Assembly (NCBI GenBank): GCA_947508155.1
Contig: CANNRM010000005.1
Location: forward strand, 1 to 10,698
Length of the DNA stretch: 10,698 bases
Direction: 5' to 3'
Origin: Rickettsiales bacterium
Lineage (GTDB): Bacteria > Pseudomonadota > Alphaproteobacteria > Rickettsiales > Rickettsiaceae
Every line of letters starts with the position of its first letter. Position 1 is the stretch's first letter. A model generated the notes under the pieces. The model was not told the DNA's origin. It worked only from the letters and a program-made list of their open reading frames with translations, and did no database searches. Positions 8,365-10,698 of this stretch are shown here, in pieces. The translations under genes were made by a program, and so were the position numbers.

Positions 8365-10428
8365 CTAAATTACTTTCTTTATTTTCTCAAGAGTTTTTGG
8401 CCTGACCAAAAGCTTCTTAAAAAGAGCAATTTCTATCTCCAAAATTTGTTCCTCAAGTAAGCTAGCCGAATTTATTCTATCTTGCAATTCTTTTACGATA
8501 AAAGTTGTATGATCACCTAGTTTTAAATCTGCATATGAGGAAATTAAGTCAATTTTGCATTTATTATCACTTCCACCCAATGGCTTATAATTCAAAGATG
8601 ATGCATCCCATGCCATCGCACGCTCCAATAAATCACACTCATTCATAACCACTTCGCCATTCTCAATACCATAATCATCAAAAAAGCAATAAGCTGAGCT
8701 GGATTTGTTTTGCGCAATAATATTCCGTAAATTCTTGACAATCTTATCATTATCTCCGCAGGCTAGCATTACCATTTGAGTCACCCCACCCCACCCAGGA
8801 ATCAACCCTACTCCTACCTCTACCAAACCAGCAGCAAGATCTAAATGAGCAAATACTTTATGCGCATGTAATAGAAGCTCACATCCACCACCAAGCGCAA
8901 CACCCTTCGCGCAAGCTACAACTGGCACTTTGGAATATTTCACCTTCATCATCGCTTTTTGCCCAAGCTCTAGGAATTTTGTTGCAGCTTTGGTATCGCT
9001 TCTTTTAGCCATGTCCGCAAAAAGATTCAGATTCGCTCCCGCAGAGAAATTTTTGCCTTCATTATATATAATGAACTTAGTGGCATTGTTTTTTTCAGCG
9101 TAATCTATAGATCCTATTAAAAGATTAAAAACATTTTCATCCAACACATTCATCTTAGTTTGTATGGTAAAAACAAGGGTACCAGGAACTGGTTGACATA
9201 GATAAGCCGCAGGATTTTGAAGGATTTTTCTAGAATATGGCGTCACATCGTGCGACGCCAGTACGTCGCCCATCATCTCAAATGGCCCCCTTTTCCAGCT
9301 ATAACCCAATCTCATCCCAGTATCTATATCTTCCTTACTACTCGACACCACATTAATCAGGCTATTTACATAAGCAAAAAATTGCTCGATGATAGAAAGA
9401 ATAACGTCATTGCGAGGAGTCGGAGACGACGTGGCAATCCCCCTATTATTTGACGTGAGATTGCCACGTCGGACTTTGTCCTCCTCGCAATGACGCTGCC
9501 CCAACAAAGCATCCACATATTCCATACTTCCAAAATCCAACACCTCTCGCACCTTCACTCCATCCACATCGCGCATTCTATAAAAACCACCGAGACCCTT
9601 ACGACCTTTATAACCATCGCTAAGCATCTTGTCGTACCAATCATACTTCTTATATATCTTAGCAAATGCATCATCCACTGGTAGAGACGATACCAATACA
9701 TTAGAAATCATCTGCATCACATCAAGCCCTATCAAATCGAACAGACCAAATATACCCGTACTTGGCAGGCCCATTTTTTTCGTAAAATAACTATCTATAT
9801 ATGCAATACTCAACTTATTCTCGTAAGCCTCCTTCAAACATAACTCCATCAGGAAACACCCTATTCTATTAGCTATAAAGCCAGGAGTGTCGTTTGATTT
9901 AACAATAGTTTTCCCAAGCTTATGTGTAATAAAATCTGATATATTTTTCACCACATCCACATCCGTTTTATCATCATATATCAACTCAAGTAGTTGCATC
10001 TGACGCGGAGGATTGAAGAAGTGCGTTAGAAGGAAATGTGTGGGCAATATTAATGAAGCCCGCAACTCCCGCATTGGCAATGTAGAAGTATTAGAACTCA
10101 ACACCGCCCCATCCTTAATATATGGCACAATCTTATTATATAATGCAGCCTTAACTTCTAGCTTTTCAACTATAACCTCAATCACCCAATCGCAAGACCC
10201 AATCAGTCCCAAACTCTCATCCAAATCACCAGCTTTCACATATTGCAACAATGATGGATGCGCTATCTGCGGCATTTTTCCAATAGTCATTTTCTCTTTT
10301 GCAGAAGCTGCAGCACCTGGCATAATATCTAGCAGGATAACGGATGTTTGAGAGTTGGCGATTTGAGCAGCAATTCCAGCACCCATAACTCCGGCACCGA
10401 TAACGCATATTTGTTTGATTTGAGACAT
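8365..10428 (-). CDS. FadN-type 3-hydroxyacyl-CoA dehydrogenase/enoyl-CoA hydratase with in-frame palindromic insert
   Basis: A 687-residue bifunctional beta-oxidation enzyme with the dehydrogenase first and the hydratase last, as in FadN rather than E. coli FadB. The NAD-binding fold is ICVIGAGVMGAGIA (about 7-20). The catalytic His region is THFFNPPRQMQLLELI, followed by GFIANRIG and two dehydrogenase C-terminal helical domains (about 195-300 and 345-400). The hydratase part (about 430-600) has NFSAGANL, GVALGGGCELLLHAH and LVEVGVGLIPGWGG, so both oxyanion loops and the Glu residues are present. Residues 312-342 are the translation of repeat A2 and lie in the linker between the two helical domains. 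The total is shorter than the usual 770-790. The start at 10426-10428 sits right before the nucleotide fold, with only a weak Shine-Dalgarno. The gene heads the atp operon, 7 bp from atpH. Confidence 0.9.
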   Translation of the reverse strand: MSQIKQICVIGAGVMGAGIAAQIANSQTSVILLDIMPGAAASAKEKMTIGKMPQIAHPSLLQYVKAGDLDESLGLIGSCDWVIEVIVEKLEVKAALYNKIVPYIKDGAVLSSNTSTLPMRELRASLILPTHFLLTHFFNPPRQMQLLELIYDDKTDVDVVKNISDFITHKLGKTIVKSNDTPGFIANRIGCFLMELCLKEAYENKLSIAYIDSYFTKKMGLPSTGIFGLFDLIGLDVMQMISNVLVSSLPVDDAFAKIYKKYDWYDKMLSDGYKGRKGLGGFYRMRDVDGVKVREVLDFGSMEYVDALLGQRHCEEDKVRRGNLTSNNRGIATSSPTPRNDVILSIIEQFFAYVNSLINVVSSSKEDIDTGMRLGYSWKRGPFEMMGDVLASHDVTPYSRKILQNPAAYLCQPVPGTLVFTIQTKMNVLDENVFNLLIGSIDYAEKNNATKFIIYNEGKNFSAGANLNLFADMAKRSDTKAATKFLELGQKAMMKVKYSKVPVVACAKGVALGGGCELLLHAHKVFAHLDLAAGLVEVGVGLIPGWGGVTQMVMLACGDNDKIVKNLRNIIAQNKSSSAYCFFDDYGIENGEVVMNECDLLERAMAWDASSLNYKPLGGSDNKCKIDLISSYADLKLGDHTTFIVKELQDRINSASLLEEQILEIEIALFKKLLVRPKTLEKIKKVI
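9405..9495. repeat. Palindromic element, family A, copy 2 (A2), in frame within the FadN-like gene
   Basis: Both half-units show the family A core CGTCATTGCGAGGAG, tip, CGACGTGGCAATC. The tips are GTC-GGA-GAC (left) and GGAC-AAA-GTCC (right, minus strand). The central spacer is only about 12 bp, against about 38 in A1. The 91-bp element starts exactly on codon 312 of the FadN-like gene and, with two flanking bases, gives 31 codons (RHCEED... to ...PRNDV) without a stop or frame change. Rickettsia palindromic elements in protein genes behave in the same way. Confidence 0.93.
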
Positions 10429-10458
10429 GTATTTTCTTGCTCTAGTTAATTGAAGAAG

Positions 10459-10472
10459 ATTATCCCAAGGAG
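10459..10472 (-). promoter_or_regulatory. Candidate extended -10 promoter for the FadN-like/atp operon
   Basis: On the minus strand an extended -10 element reads TGG-GATAAT (GATAAT at 10464-10459), about 30 bp upstream of the FadN-like ATG. No convincing -35 box is found at 16-18 bp, which is tolerable for an extended -10 promoter. It is the best candidate in the stretch before the operon, but the support is weak. Confidence 0.3.
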
Positions 10473-10478
10473 ATACAA

Positions 10479-10601
10479 ATGTCTATATTCAAAATGAATT
10501 TGTATTATTGTATACGTCACCCCGAAATTTGCACAGCAAATATCCGGGGCCCAGTTATAAAAATCATTACTTTTAACATAAATTATTGCAAAAAATACTA
10601 G
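10479..10601 (+). CDS. Doubtful 40-residue reading frame with a strong ribosome binding site
   Basis: A textbook Shine-Dalgarno AAGGAG (10467-10472) stands 6 bp before an ATG (10479-10481). The frame runs 40 codons to a TAG at 10599-10601. The first 12 residues (MSIFKMNLYYCI) precede the palindromic element; the rest are read from repeat C and its AT-rich spacer. I do not recognise a product. It may be the stub of a rightward gene broken by the repeat, a small peptide, or chance: GGAG also arises easily here from the complement of the divergent gene's leader. Confidence 0.2.
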   Translation: MSIFKMNLYYCIRHPEICTANIRGPVIKIITFNINYCKKY

Positions 10602-10649
10602 ATTAAGCACTAGATCCCGGATATTTGCCATGCAAATTCCGAGATGACG
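10515..10649. repeat. Palindromic element, diverged family B copy (B3)
   Basis: Outer ends CGTCAC (left) and GATGACG (right) are inverted copies. Half-units 10515-10550 and 10612-10649 follow the family B plan with more changes, including CCCCG for CCTCG on the left and one base lost near CCGAGATGACG on the right. Both tips are self-complementary: ATTTGC-ACA-GCAAAT on the left and ATTTGC-ATG-GCAAAT on the right (minus strand). A spacer of about 60 AT-rich bases separates the halves. It lies upstream of the FadN-like/atp operon. The last 49 bases of the window show nothing recognisable. Confidence 0.85.
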
Positions 10650-10698
10650 AACCAATACAAAAACTATCCAATCTAGATATTTTGGCACGATATTTGCT

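Noticed and set aside
9217..9453. Plus-strand frame including the reverse translation of repeat A2
   Set aside because: It is opposite a conserved dehydrogenase domain; the readable stretch comes from the palindrome being open in both directions.
10013..10351. A 112-codon plus-strand frame opposite the FadN-like gene
   Set aside because: It is antisense to the well-conserved NAD-binding domain, with no ribosome site and no recognisable motif.
10446..10688. An 80-codon minus-strand frame upstream of the FadN-like gene
   Set aside because: It depends on an alternative start, runs through the palindromic repeat, has no Shine-Dalgarno worth the name and resembles nothing known.

Overview
The window looks like part of an AT-rich alphaproteobacterial chromosome, most likely from the order Rickettsiales. 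Three things point there. The F1 part of ATP synthase is a free-standing atpH-atpA-atpG-atpD-atpC cluster without the F0 genes. RecO and the F1 subunits carry alphaproteobacterial motifs. The DNA is full of palindromic repeats, one of them lying in frame inside a protein gene as Rickettsia palindromic elements do. The assignment rests on motif recognition and is not proven.

Layout. Bases 1-210 are the 3' end of an OmpH/Skp-type periplasmic chaperone (+). A palindromic repeat (252-366) and a 38-bp tandem duplication (408-495) separate it from convergent ruvX (446-910, -). Divergent from ruvX is a two-gene unit, an EptA-like phosphoethanolamine transferase (957-2501) and recO (2498-3202), overlapping by ATGA. 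After a second palindromic repeat (3237-3336) comes a long leftward operon, read from high to low coordinates: a FadN-type 3-hydroxyacyl-CoA dehydrogenase/enoyl-CoA hydratase (10428-8365), then atpH, atpA, atpG, atpD and atpC. Gaps in its first half are 7-29 bp, but palindromic repeats fill the atpG-atpD and atpD-atpC gaps. The right edge (10429-10698) holds another repeat, a possible promoter and a doubtful short reading frame.

How the genes fit together. The five F1 subunits form the catalytic head that makes ATP at the membrane. The upstream beta-oxidation enzyme would produce NADH, so the operon may link fatty-acid breakdown to respiratory ATP synthesis; this is inference. EptA modifies the lipid A or core of an outer membrane served by the Skp-like chaperone. 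RecO and RuvX are DNA/RNA housekeeping proteins.

The most unusual signal is the repeats: six palindromic elements in 10.7 kb. Five of them belong to two families built as paired inverted half-units. Each half has a conserved core and a tip that differs in sequence between copies yet stays self-complementary in nearly all of them. One copy is translated as 31 residues of the FadN-like enzyme. No complete new defence or mobile system with its own proteins was seen; the repeats are the main thing to follow up.
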